Positions 11,063-20,933 of a stretch of 64,000 nt of DNA are shown here, in pieces (the stretch's first letter is position 1; each line of letters starts with the position of its first letter). Location of the stretch: the NCBI GenBank assembly GCA_033807775.1, contig CM066317.1:36273870-36337869 (forward strand), written 5' to 3'. The notes below the pieces were generated by a model. It saw only the letters and a program-made list of their open reading frames with translations, did not search any database and was not told the DNA's origin. The position numbers were made by a program, and so were the translations under genes. The DNA is from Saussurea involucrata (lineage: Eukaryota > Streptophyta > Magnoliopsida > Asterales > Asteraceae).

Positions 11063-11533
11063 TTGTGTAAGTTTTGCTTTAGCGATAATCGGTAATTTTT
11101 TTACCTTTCTATTGAACCTGAGTATTATTTCGACTTATACATGTCATGGACAAATGTAATGTCAACTGTTAAAATTCATTAAGTACAAACATGAACAAGA
11201 AGTCGTGCGACTTGGGCATCCATTGTAATACAACGATTAGAACGTAAGTCATAAGACTTTTTGAATCGTATAAGCAAACATAAGCGCATGCGATCAAAGC
11301 ATTCATTCAGAACATGAAATTTTTCTAAGTTAAAGAACTTAGCTTGTGGGGTCGCTAGACCTTACGATCGTGTGATTTGATCATACGATGAACTTGAATC
11401 ATGTGTTCCTGTAGTTATACAATCGAGTCGTCTAATAAAACTGATCGTTTATACCGTACGATTTTACTGAAGTCGTATGATAGACTTAGTAACTTATGTC
11501 GTGCGATCCTACGATAAAGCAATGTCAGAGGTT

Positions 11534-11555
11534 GGTCGTTGGCTAGCCAACGACC
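11534..11555. other. Conserved hairpin or palindrome
   Basis: A perfect 22-bp palindrome with arms GGTCGTTGG and CCAACGACC around CTAG, followed by CTCCGATGCTTAAGTCAG. Versions of it lie in the same place in B, C and the array units. The loop varies while the arms are mostly kept. Confidence 0.8.
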
Positions 11556-12554
11556 CTCCGATGCTTAAGTCAGTAATCGTCGCGATGATTAAAAAATCGT
11601 ATGAAAGAAGGAAAAAGGATTTAGAAGAAATACCTTTTCAGATGTGTTGCATTCCAGCTGCGTGGGATATTTCGACCGTCAAGGGTTTGGATCCGATAGG
11701 CACCTTTACCCACGACTTCTGAGATACGATAAGGACCTTCCCACTTGGTGGAAAGTTTACCTGCATTAAGCTCTTGAGTGCTTTGGAACACTCGTCGAAG
11801 GACGTAATCGCCTTCTTGAAAGACTCTTGCTTGTGATTATACGGTTAATCTTGCGACTTGCCTTTATTGGCAATCATGAGATTAAAATATGCGAGTCGTA
11901 CTTATTGGCGACTTTTGCGTTTTGACATGCGTCTTACCATGACTGGTGATTATGAGATTCAATGTACAAGTCGTCTTTATTGATGACATATGTCATGACT
12001 AGCGATCGTGCGAGTCGCTTTTATTGGGGACCAACAATTTTTAACTTGCGTTTGTCGTGACTGACGATCATAAGAAAATGTGAGTCATCTTTTACTGAGG
12101 ACTATAAATTGCGACCTACGTTTTCCTTGACTGGCGATTGTAAAATATAAGTCGTCTCTTATCGATGATTACAAATTGCAACCTGCGTTTGCCATGACTG
12201 GCGACCGTAAGAAAAAATGTAAGTCGTCTTTTACTGACGACTATAAATTGAAACCTGCATTTGCCATGACTGGCGATCATATGGTTAAAAATGTAAATCG
12301 TCTTTAATTGACGATTATAAATCGTAGGACCTGTGTTTTAAGTCGTAGAGACTTTGGTTTGTCACGATGTAAATCGTAAAACCTATATTTATATGATCTT
12401 GCGAGCCTGCAATATAAAATCGGGGGTGGTCGTTGATTTTGACAAATGATCTTTTGATGCTTGAATCAACGATCATATATTAGATCAAAATAATTAAACG
12501 AGGAGAATATACTTAGAGTATATATATAGAGTTGTTCTAAGTGGGACGTCACAT

Positions 12555-12767
12555 TTACCGTAACATGGAGTCGATAGGCACCTTTTTCCGAGGTCTTTTG
12601 AAATCAAATGCGATATTTTTCAGTTTGTGAAGGGTATTCCGAGCCCCCGAGTCCCTTGGATGATGCGATACTTTTGACGAAGCATTTTTTATCAGGGCTT
12701 GAATCTGTCTTCGAGCCGCATTCAATTCCGATCGAAGTTGAATCAGGGGATCTGGATAATTTTCCAT
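12555..12767 (-). pseudogene. Gag N-terminal stub, array 1 internal 2
   Basis: The frame opens MENYPDPLIQLRSELNAARR and runs 70 codons. It is related to the stub at 8851-9075 but differs by small indels in the middle, so only the first ~30 residues and the PIDSMLR end are shared. Confidence 0.55.
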
Positions 12768-12857
12768 GTACCTGAAAAAACTTTACAAGATCGTCAGAGC
12801 GATATGTGTGTTGGCTTGAGATTTTCTCTAGATGGGGTCCCACGGATGGCGCCAAAC

Positions 12858-13991
12858 TGTTAATGCCAAAAATCGCACAAAAGTACAACTTAAGGTCGAT
12901 GTGGACATTTAACAACTAAATAAACGTATCTCAAGCCAAATAACACAATTGCGAGGAAAAAGTAAAAGAGACAAGAGATTTGGTGACGCGGAAAACCCCA
13001 AAACGAGAGAAAAAACCGCGGTCGACTCTGTGAGAGTCAACAGTGCACTATTGTCGCCAAACAGGGGCGATGTCCTTGTGTTTCGGGTGTTCTTTCGAGT
13101 TCGAGTGTTTGTGTCTGTTGTTCGATGTCCCTTGAACTGAGGATTGAGCTTGGAATTTATAGTCTCCGGTCGCTTTAATTGGCTCATTAAATACTTCGAT
13201 AACTGTCGTAACAGACGTCGTCTTTAGTGTTGTTAATGGCTGGTCTTGTAACCGCTGCCGATATTAAATGCGCTTTGATGATTGGCTTTGTAACCGCTGT
13301 CGAGTCTTTAATGTCATTAAGAGCTCGACCGTTATTGACCGTTGTACCATAATGGCTTGTAGACCTGCATTAATGAACGAAAGAAACGGCTGTCGACCAT
13401 TGATGGTTAGTGTAATCGTAAGACCATCTTAAGTTCTGGACGTCGGTCTTACGGAGCATACGTCTGTCACCGAAATACAAGACCATGTATATGACTATAA
13501 ATATCTTGTAAGACTTCATCTTAGTATAGGAATGGTCTTATAAAAATGTCGTGAGACTAGGATAAAAATGTCATAAGACCACTAGGTCGTAAGCCCAAGA
13601 TGATGATGTCGTAGGACCAGAGCGATATAAAACCGACGACAGGGGACTGTCGATGTAAGACCAACGAGTCGTAACTGGCGACACGTAACTGGCGACATAG
13701 GACTAGTGACGTAAGACTAGTGACGAGTGACGTGCGACGCGTGGCTGGCGACAGGTGTGACATGCGATGCATGTCGAGCGATCATGAGATGTAAAGTCAC
13801 TATCCTGAGTGACTATTGACACAGGATGTCGTTTAATAACCAACTATCGTATGTCGGGGATATGGAAATAATGGGTATTATCCTTGTCGATCGGGGGTAT
13901 GACTTTTGTAGATATTTGGGTAATCAGGGTCCACGGGTCATGTCGAGGGAATTTCCCATGTGGGTCGAGGGTGTGATTTTTTTCCCAAACA
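12858..13991 (-). repeat. Array 1, LTR 3
   Basis: About 1,134 bp. In element orientation it begins immediately after a lysine-histidine-threonine codon run of the element A gag gene, so the LTR edge is fused to gag coding sequence at 13991/13992. Confidence 0.87.
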
Positions 13992-15225
13992 GTGTGCTTA
14001 CGACGAAAGGCATCATCATCTTCTACCCTCATATAAGCAAGGGTTCTGGCTTGGACGTCTTCGAAATTCTCCAGGGGATACTTGGTCAGATCGGTGTATT
14101 GACCCGAACTGTCGTCTGGACCACGGTTGTAGGCTTCGATCGCGGTCTTGACGTCGCGGTTACGAACGCTGATCATTTCTGCATTGTACCTATTGAAGTA
14201 GCTTCGAATGGATTCATTGGCTTTCTGTACGACATAATACAGGTCGATGGTCTGCTTCTCCATCTTGCGACTACTGGCGAATTGCTGGGAGAACTGGTTG
14301 ACCAACTCAGCAAACGACCCGATGGATTTGGGTTTGAGGTTGATCAACCATTAGAGGGCAGGACCTGTGAGGGTCGCCCCGAAACTTTTACACATGCAGA
14401 CTTCTTGATACATTTGAGGGATCGAGATCGTCCACATTAGCTGCTTATACTGTGCGATGTGCTCCGTCGGATCGGTTATCCCCGAATACTTGGGAGTAAA
14501 GGTGGGGATATTATACTTTTTTGGGACGTCGACGGTCGCAATCTTATCGATGAAAGGCGACGCCTGATACCCCGAATGAGGCTCGACATCGACGGGCACG
14601 ACTGCCCTTGGTAGCTTAGCGAGCAAAGACAGGACGCGCTCGTTCGGATCTTCTAGCATTTTCAATCGCTGAGCGACGGGGTCATTAGGATCGGGATTCG
14701 CACCTGCCAACGGATCAACTCCCGAACTGGTGCCATTGCCGTACGACGAGCCATTGGCGTCCCCGTTGAAAGGGACAAAATATGGCTGCGACCCATTCTG
14801 AAACGGCTGAGACCCATGCTGAAATGGCTGAGATCCATTCTGCATGGGTGGCGGCCTTATATACTGAGGAGGAGCCGTCCGGAACTGGGGATTTGGATTG
14901 AGTGTCCCCTGCTACTGGTTCTGCATGAATGGACCTGGCTGTTGATTCTGCATGAATAGACCTGGTCCTGGATTACGGACGAACGGAGCCGAACCAGGGT
15001 TATGGACGAATGGAGCGGATCTTGGATTCTGACCGAACGATCCTTGACCTGGATTCTGGACGAATGGTCTTGGACCGTTCTGCGGTCAGAAGGAATTCCT
15101 CAGCCGTGCGATTTCCTCAGCTGCTCTTCGACTCTGCTCAGCCATGGCATTGATTTGAATTCGTGCAACTTCCAATTCCTGATACATCTGGGCAATGATA
15201 TGCTCTTGATTTCCAGGGGCTTCCA
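13992..15225 (-). pseudogene. gag of element A, N-terminal part
   Basis: The start codon at 15223-15225 was chosen by alignment with C. The N-terminal helical segment is followed by a proline-, glutamine- and phenylalanine-rich region, broken by stops near 15087 and 14911. The retrotransposon gag core then reads TGPALQWLINLKPKSIGS-like with a small break near 14350 (QWL region), and on to SYFNRYNAEMISVRNRDVKT. It ends at the RRKHT region where LTR sequence takes over. The zinc knuckle and protease found in C are missing. Confidence 0.8.
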
Positions 15226-15306
15226 TTTTCCTGAAACAGAAAAAGAGGGAACTCCAAGAAACCGTTAGTAAAACGCACGTTTGTCAAAGATTTTCTTTAG
15301 ATGGGG

Positions 15307-15324
15307 TCCCACGGATGGCGCCAA
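15307..15324 (-). other. Primer-binding motif of element A
   Basis: The plus strand reads TCCCACGGATGGCGCCAA; on the element strand this is TTGGCGCCATCCGTGGGA, directly after the 5' LTR. It pairs with a tRNA 3' end finishing in GGCGCCA; which tRNA I cannot say. Similar motifs are typical of the Tat lineage. Confidence 0.8.
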
Positions 15325-15326
15325 AC

Positions 15327-16176
15327 TGTTAATGCCAAAAGTCGTCCAAAAGGATAAGTTAAGGTTGATTGTGGAATTTAACAACTAAAGAAAGGAATCT
15401 TTTGACAGAGCGTACGACAAAGGCAAAAAACGTAAATGAGACAAGGATTTTGGTGACGCGGGAAAAACCTCAACGAGGAAAAAACCCACGGACAACAGTG
15501 GATGTCGTCGCTGCACTATGATCGCCAAACAGGGGCAATATCCTTATGTTTCGGGTGTCGATCGTACAATGATTACAATACAGATGAAAGGAAATACTTT
15601 AGATGTAGAGTAACAAGTGTATCGAATGTAAAAATGAGTGTGTCGTGTATAAAAACAATGTGTCGTGTGTGAAAGTCGTGCGTCGAGAGCGATCTTCCGA
15701 GAGAGAATTCTTTGCTTCGAGTGTTCTTGAGAGTTCAGTTCTGCTGAGATGATGTGTTATGCTCTGTGATCAGATGATCCTCTCAAATGATGATTGAGCC
15801 TTCGCTTTTATAGTTTTCGTATCATTCAATGATCTTCATAAATGCTTCTGGTAACTGTCGTAATGGACGTCAGATTGAATGCTCATAATTGACCTTGTCG
15901 GTTATAGCCGTTGGTCATTAATGACATTGATTCCTGCATTTAAACAATGAAAAAGTAACAGAAATGCCATACATTAGTCGGTCGAGGTTGCAAGGTTCCA
16001 CGCGTCGGTCGTGAGAGCTAGACGACGTCATGGTCGAGTGGCGTGAGGCGAATAACTTTCGATTTTGACTTTGATCAGGGAATAAAGTATTATGATTTTA
16101 CCTTATTATGGATAAGTGTAATAAATGTTTTCCTTACCTCGGTCGTGGTCGAGACTGGTGAATTTTTACCCAAACA
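15327..16176 (-). repeat. 5' LTR of element A
   Basis: 850 bp, the same length as the 3' LTR. The reverse complement of CTTTTATAG (near 15806) gives CTATAAAAG, a likely TATA box; in the 3' LTR this site is mutated. Target-site copy TGCAT follows at 16177-16181. Confidence 0.9.
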
Positions 16177-16662
16177 TGCATATATATACATTTGTGCACA
16201 TCGACATGCAACCATTGAAGACGATCATGTTCATACGAGATCTCTGCCCAGATGGTGTCCTCCATTAATAGATTCTCCAATTTCGTTTTCTACAACTGAT
16301 TCCATTTCGATCCAATTTAAAATCTATGAAGTTGCCAATCGATTTGTCTGATTATTGTGGCTTCTTCGATTTCTTGTCTAGTTTTTTTATGGGTTATGGA
16401 ATGGATTTCGATTTCTTATGAGGAATTTGCTTTTTGATCGATTTCGATTTCGATTTCGATTGTGTTCTGATTGACGAAGATGAGAGATTTGGGTGTTGGA
16501 TTTGCATTGGATGGAAAGAGATGGAATCAGAGAGAGGGGTTGAACCATGGAAGTAGTTCAATAGTGTCAAATTCCTTTAATACCCTTTTCATTAATTTTA
16601 ATAATTTTAGGTCTTGATTATTAATGTCATTTAGATTATGTTTAATCAATGACCATGAGGGT
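16177..16662. mobile_element. 1.5-kb repeat, copy 2, right part
   Basis: It continues copy 2 after element A. It contains a short (CGATTT)n run at about 16437-16461. Its right part (TTTAATCAATGACCATGAGGGT) aligns with the end of copy 1 until it is cut at 16663 by element B. No coding frame is credible. Confidence 0.55.
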
Positions 16663-17527
16663 TGTTAATGCCAAAAATCGCACCAAAGTACAACTTAAGA
16701 TCGATGTGGACTTTAACAACTAAAGAAAGGAATCATTCGACAAAAGCGTGCGACAAAGACGAAAATATAAATGAGACAGAGATTTTGGTGACGCGGGAAA
16801 AACCTCAACGAGGAAAAAAACCCACGGACGACTGTGGAAGTCGTCGCTGCACTATGGTCGCCAAACCGGGGCGATGTCCTTGTGTTTCTGGTGTCGATCG
16901 TACAGATATTACAATACAAATGAAGGAAAGACTTCGAAAATGTAAAGTAACAAGTGTTTTCTACTGTAAAACAGTGTGCGTCGTGTGTAAAAGTGAAGTG
17001 TCGTGTGCTGATGTCGTGCGTCGAGAGCGATTCTTCTGTGAGCGATTTCTGTGCTTCAAGTGTTCTTCAGAGTTTGAATGCTTGTGTCTTATGTTCTATG
17101 TTGTATCTGTGTTCCGTCCTTTGAAATGACGATTCTCCTTGATATTTATAGTCTTCGGGCACTTTAATTGGATCATTAAGGACTTTGGTAACTGCCGTAA
17201 CGGTCGTCGTCTTTAATGCGGGATTAGATGTTCTTAACTGACTTCATCGGTTATAGCCGTTGTCCATTAATGGTGTTGACTCCTGCATTAAACATTGAAC
17301 AAACATAACAGTCGTATAGCGCGTTAGTCGGTCGAGGTCGCATGGTTTTATGCGACGGTCGTGTGAACTAGGCGACGTCGAGGTCGAGTGTCGTGAGGTA
17401 AAAGACTTTCGATTTTATCTTTGATCGTGAGAGAAAGTACTATGATTTTACCTTCGTTATAAGAAAAAGGAATAGGTGTTTTCCTTACCTTGGTCGTGGT
17501 CGAGACTGGTGAAATTTTGCCCAAACA
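16663..17527 (-). repeat. 3' LTR of element B
   Basis: 865 bp, from TGTTAATGCC to GCCCAAACA. It is related to the LTR of A (shared CGGTCGTGGTCGAGACTGG end) and to B's other LTR. The reverse complement of GATATTTATAG (17140) supplies a TATA-like CTATAAATATC. Confidence 0.88.
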
Positions 17528-18011
17528 GTTTGCCCCCAAAATTTGAAAGTAGGATGGCAAATTCGAATTTTAAATTTTGCTTGTCGGGTGTTCGGGATCG
17601 TGACACGTGTTGAGAGTTATTTTGGAATTGGATTGGTCCAATTCTAACTGAACGAGGAGTCGAAAAGGAAACGGGAACGTGATGTCATACTGACGCACGA
17701 TGTTGCTTACTAGCTGTCTTTGACAGGTGTCGATGATCCGCGCAGTCATACTAAAGGACGAGGGTACGTGGTGATCATCAGAAGGGACTCGACCTGACCC
17801 GATTTCTTGCATAAATAGAGACCTTGACGGATTGTTTCCTTGTTACGTTTTCGAAGAGTTTATTCAGAGATATTTTGCCTTGATTTCTTTAACACTCTTC
17901 GTTCAATCTATACCTGAACCCGTGAGAATCTTCGACTTGGTTAAGATTGTTCAAGGTCTAGAGCGCTTATATAAGGTACAATTTCTGTTGATTTCTTTAA
18001 GTATGTTAGAA
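17528..18011 (+). promoter_or_regulatory. Purine tract and leader region of the antisense gene in B
   Basis: In plus view it opens with the polypurine tract (GTTTGCCCCCAAAATTTG). A TATA-like GCATAAATAG is at 17809-17818, about 200 bp before the antisense start codon. A leader follows with a second TATA-like TTATATAAGG near 17968 just before the start. The matching region of A has both motifs (4211 and about 4345). Confidence 0.55.
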
Positions 18012-20031
18012 ATGTCAATAGATCCTGAAAGCACTAATCAAGAACAATCGGGTCTTGATGAGTTTAGGAACATAGCAAAAATCCCTGCATGGGTTGAATT
18101 GATCAGCCCCGGTCAGATTCGATCGAACGAATGTCCCGAGGGGTATATTGTGATCTACGAATACCCCTTTAAGATAGGTTTCGAATGGCCTTACTCGACA
18201 CTCTCTAAGGCTTTTATGCTAGAATTCAATTTAGCACCAGGTCAGCTAATGCCCCAATTCTGGCGAGTCGTACAAGTGATCGAGCGTGTTACTAAGAAAT
18301 GGGATACTCCCATGAATGTACGCGATCTCCTCTTGGCTTATCAAGCCAAGAAAGATGGGTGTCATCGTTGTAGCTTATATTCTAGGTATAGGGGCGATCG
18401 TGCTTTGGTCCTACAGACCGCTGTGAACGATCGCAAATGGAAGACTCGGTATGTTTTCGTGCGTAAGTCGACCCTTGACTCCGAGAGTGATTGGATTAGG
18501 ACCGGACGGAATACGTCGGGTGAGCTTTGCAAATTCCTTGTCGTACGTCATTTGTGATTTTTACCTGATTTTTAACTTGCTTTTTGTATGTTAACAGCCA
18601 TTAAGTTTGAAGACGTGAAGCCTTACGCTAACTCTCAATCAAAGATCGACGTGTTCTTAGAGTTCAGCACTGGGGAACGGTCGTTTGTCGTACGACAATT
18701 GGTGGACAACGAAGAGGATTTAGTATACTTAGGAGAAAATCAGGGGGAGAAACGTGAGGAAGAAGAGGGGGAAGAAGAGGAGTCTAAAGAAGAAAGAGAG
18801 ATGACTGGTAAGCGTACCTTCTTATTTCTTTCTGTGTTAATTCGAATCTTCTTCCCTTGTGATTTTCATAACTTTTACTCTTCTGTGGTTTCCAGGGGAG
18901 TCTCAACCACGGATGCCGAGTGTCTCTGCTAAAAGAGCAGCTGAGCTCGAACTTGCTCGTAAGGGCAGGGAGCAGAGGCAGAAGCATATGTCCACCGGTC
19001 CAGATGTTCCGAAGAAGACGAGGACGACGATGCCGAGGGAACCGTCTTCGGGGGTTCACGACTCGTCTAGAGTCGTTACGCCTGAGAAAGAGAAGGTCGC
19101 ATCGCCCAAGAAGTCGTCTTCCGATGCGATTGCTGCGACACCTATTAGTTCTGCGCCTCCGGCGGAAACAACGAAGTCCCCGTCAGCTACGTCGGATCCT
19201 TTGTCGGCCGGCAAGGGCAAGGATCAGCCGACGGGAGGGGCTAAGGTCACGACGGTTAATTTTACATTGCCGTCGGACTTTATGGCCAGCAGTGTCCTGG
19301 ACGGGACGAACCTATTTCCACACCTGGGGAAATATCTGCTTCCTTCTTTCAGGGAGCGTTTCGTGGGGTTTCCTATCGAGTAGACGGGAGCTCATGTCGC
19401 CGGGCTGGCTTTCATGGTAAGTCTTTCTTTCAAGACTTGGTTCGTTTGTCGCTGTCATTGTCGTTGTCGGTGTCGGTGTCGTTTGTTCGTTGTTCGTTGT
19501 CGTATGTTTATTTATAATATTTGTTTTATGATTTTGCAGGCGTTCCAGGCTTCCCTAGCTTTGCAGGGTGAGACAATGAAGATAAAGGATCTAATGTCCG
19601 CTGCGCGTGGGAGGGAGAACACGGCGTTGGATAGGGCGAAGGTCGCCGCAGAATGCGAAGAGGTTCTGTTAAAACGTCTCGATGACGCCCGGAAACACTT
19701 AGAGGTCGTCGGTCGTGCGAAGGATGGTGTCAATCATTGTCTGACGCAGTCCTTATCCATGATTGCCGACCAGAGGGTGGAGATAGAAAAGATTAAAGAA
19801 TCCCTGGCTGCAGCTACAAAGGAAGCTGAGTATTCCAAGTCCAGGGTAGATGGTCTGGAGAAAGAGGTGCAAGCTGCTAAGGACGAGGGTAAGTCCGTTT
19901 TTGCCATAGCTCGCCTGACTGCTAGGGTAGCGATTATGAGGCGACATCTGTTGGGGAAGGACCCTCTTGCTTCGGCGTCGGAAGAGCTTGATATTTACTT
20001 GAAGGGTGTCGGGTCGAGGAGGAGGTGGTAG
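18012..20031 (+). pseudogene. Antisense accessory gene of element B, four exons, one internal stop
   Basis: It is the best-preserved copy. Exons are 18012-18519, 18598-18807, 18896-19416 and 19540-20031, with introns GT-AG and phases 1, 1, 0; total about 576 codons. Exon 1 encodes the conserved globular part (CPEGYIVIYEYPFKIGFEWP, then APGQLMPQFWR, then a block ending WKTRYVFVR). Exon 2 ends in a glutamate-rich stretch. Exon 3 encodes a basic, Ser/Pro/Thr-rich linker closing with NFTLPSDFMA and a PHLGKYLLPSF motif. Exon 4 encodes a long charged helix, probably coiled coil. An in-frame TAG at 19381-19383 near the end of exon 3 would truncate it; C lacks this stop. It resembles the 'putative gypsy type transposon' family of unknown function. 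Confidence 0.8.
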
Positions 20032-20933
20032 ACGAAGGTCTTCAGGGAGGGACCTCAGGTAAGGATGCGACTGATGCTCCTCCTCAAGTTTAGAAATTTT
20101 ATTATTTTTGTTTTTATTGATCGACCGTTGGTGGTCAAGAATGTAATCGACAGTTTTTCGATGAATGAAACTTAGACTTCTGCTTGAACTTGCGATTTTA
20201 TAAATACAATGTTAATTGTAAGATTCACTAAGTAAAGAATAACCAAGAAATCACGCGACTTAAGCATTATTGCAACACAATAACTGGAACGTAAGCCTTA
20301 AGACTTTTAAATCGTGCATATAAACATAAGCACACGCGACCAAAGCATACATTCAGAGTATGAAATTTTTCTAAGTCAAGAAACTTAGATCATAAGATCG
20401 CTAGACCTTGTGATCGTACGACTAAGTCATGCAATGAACTTGAATCGTGTGTTCCTGTAGAAGGATGATCAAGTCATAGACCTGATCGTTTTTGTCGTGC
20501 GACCTTGCGAAACTAGAGTCGTATGATTATTGTCGTGCGATTCTGCGAAAAAACAATGTTAGAGGTTGGTCGTTGGCTAACCAACGAGCCTCCGATGCTT
20601 AAGTCAGTAACCGGTCGTGATGAGGAATCGTACGAAAGCAAAAAGGAAAAAGGTCTTAGAATAAGTACCTTTTTATATTCTTTTCTCTTTTATGCCTATT
20701 TGCCCCCCGTCATTTATTATCTTATTTCTTTCAGAGAAAAATAGATTATGAATGACGGATCGACAACGAGTTTTTAAGAAACGACGACCGTGCTTATGTT
20801 GACTGTGCTTTTGTGCGACATGGCAAGATAACCGTTTTATTCCTGTAAGAAAGGCATGAGTTTATCTTTAAGGTTAGGAATAGAAGGACGAACCTGTCGA
20901 GACCTTATGGTCGGGTCGTGACCGCTAGATGGC
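20032..20933 (-). other. Spacer between gag-protease and antisense gene in B
   Basis: No coding frame is credible. In plus view it holds the conserved hairpin at 20568-20590 (GGTCGTTGG and CCAACGAGCC arms around CTAA), the CTCCGATGCTTAAGTCAG motif, and a polypyrimidine run TTGCCCCCCGTCATTTATT at 20700-20718. Read on the element strand that run is a purine tract like the true polypurine tract. Both genes converge on this spacer, so it probably contains their 3' ends. Confidence 0.7.

Larger units (their letters stand above)
10285..12857 (-). repeat. Array 1, internal region 2
   Basis: Same order as internal region 1: purine tract, TCGTAAGACGA palindromes, minisatellite, hairpin at 11534-11555, integrase tail (about 11630-11835), short GACTGGCGATCATAAG-type repeats (about 11925-12310), gag stub starting at 12767, primer-binding motif near 12839. 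It is about 145 bp longer than region 1, largely through extra copies of the GACTGGCGATC repeats. Confidence 0.8.
5508..13991 (-). mobile_element. Array 1: LTR-internal-LTR-internal-LTR
   Basis: Three LTRs (5508-6735, 9165-10284, 12858-13991) alternate with two internal regions (6736-9164 and 10285-12857), all in minus orientation and sharing LTRs, as in array 2. The outer flanks AGTCC and GTGTG do not match, so this is not a simple insertion into element A. It abuts exon 3 of the antisense gene on the left and the middle of gag on the right. The intervening parts of both genes are missing, so a deletion accompanied or followed its formation. Confidence 0.85.
3092..16176 (-). mobile_element. 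Tat-type Ty3/Gypsy element A with nested array 1
   Basis: Both LTRs are 850 bp (3092-3941 and 15327-16176) and flanked by a perfect 5-bp target duplication TGCAT, so the outer element is one insertion into the 1.5-kb repeat. It reads on the minus strand: 5' LTR at right, primer-binding motif, gag, then array 1, the antisense gene, polypurine tract and 3' LTR. Array 1 replaces the second half of gag, any pol, and the rest of the antisense gene. By eye the LTRs differ at about two dozen positions, roughly 97% identity. Confidence 0.9.

Noticed and set aside
13826..14440. A 204-codon plus-strand frame
   Set aside because: It is antisense to gag and runs into the LTR; the minus strand carries the recognisable gag core.
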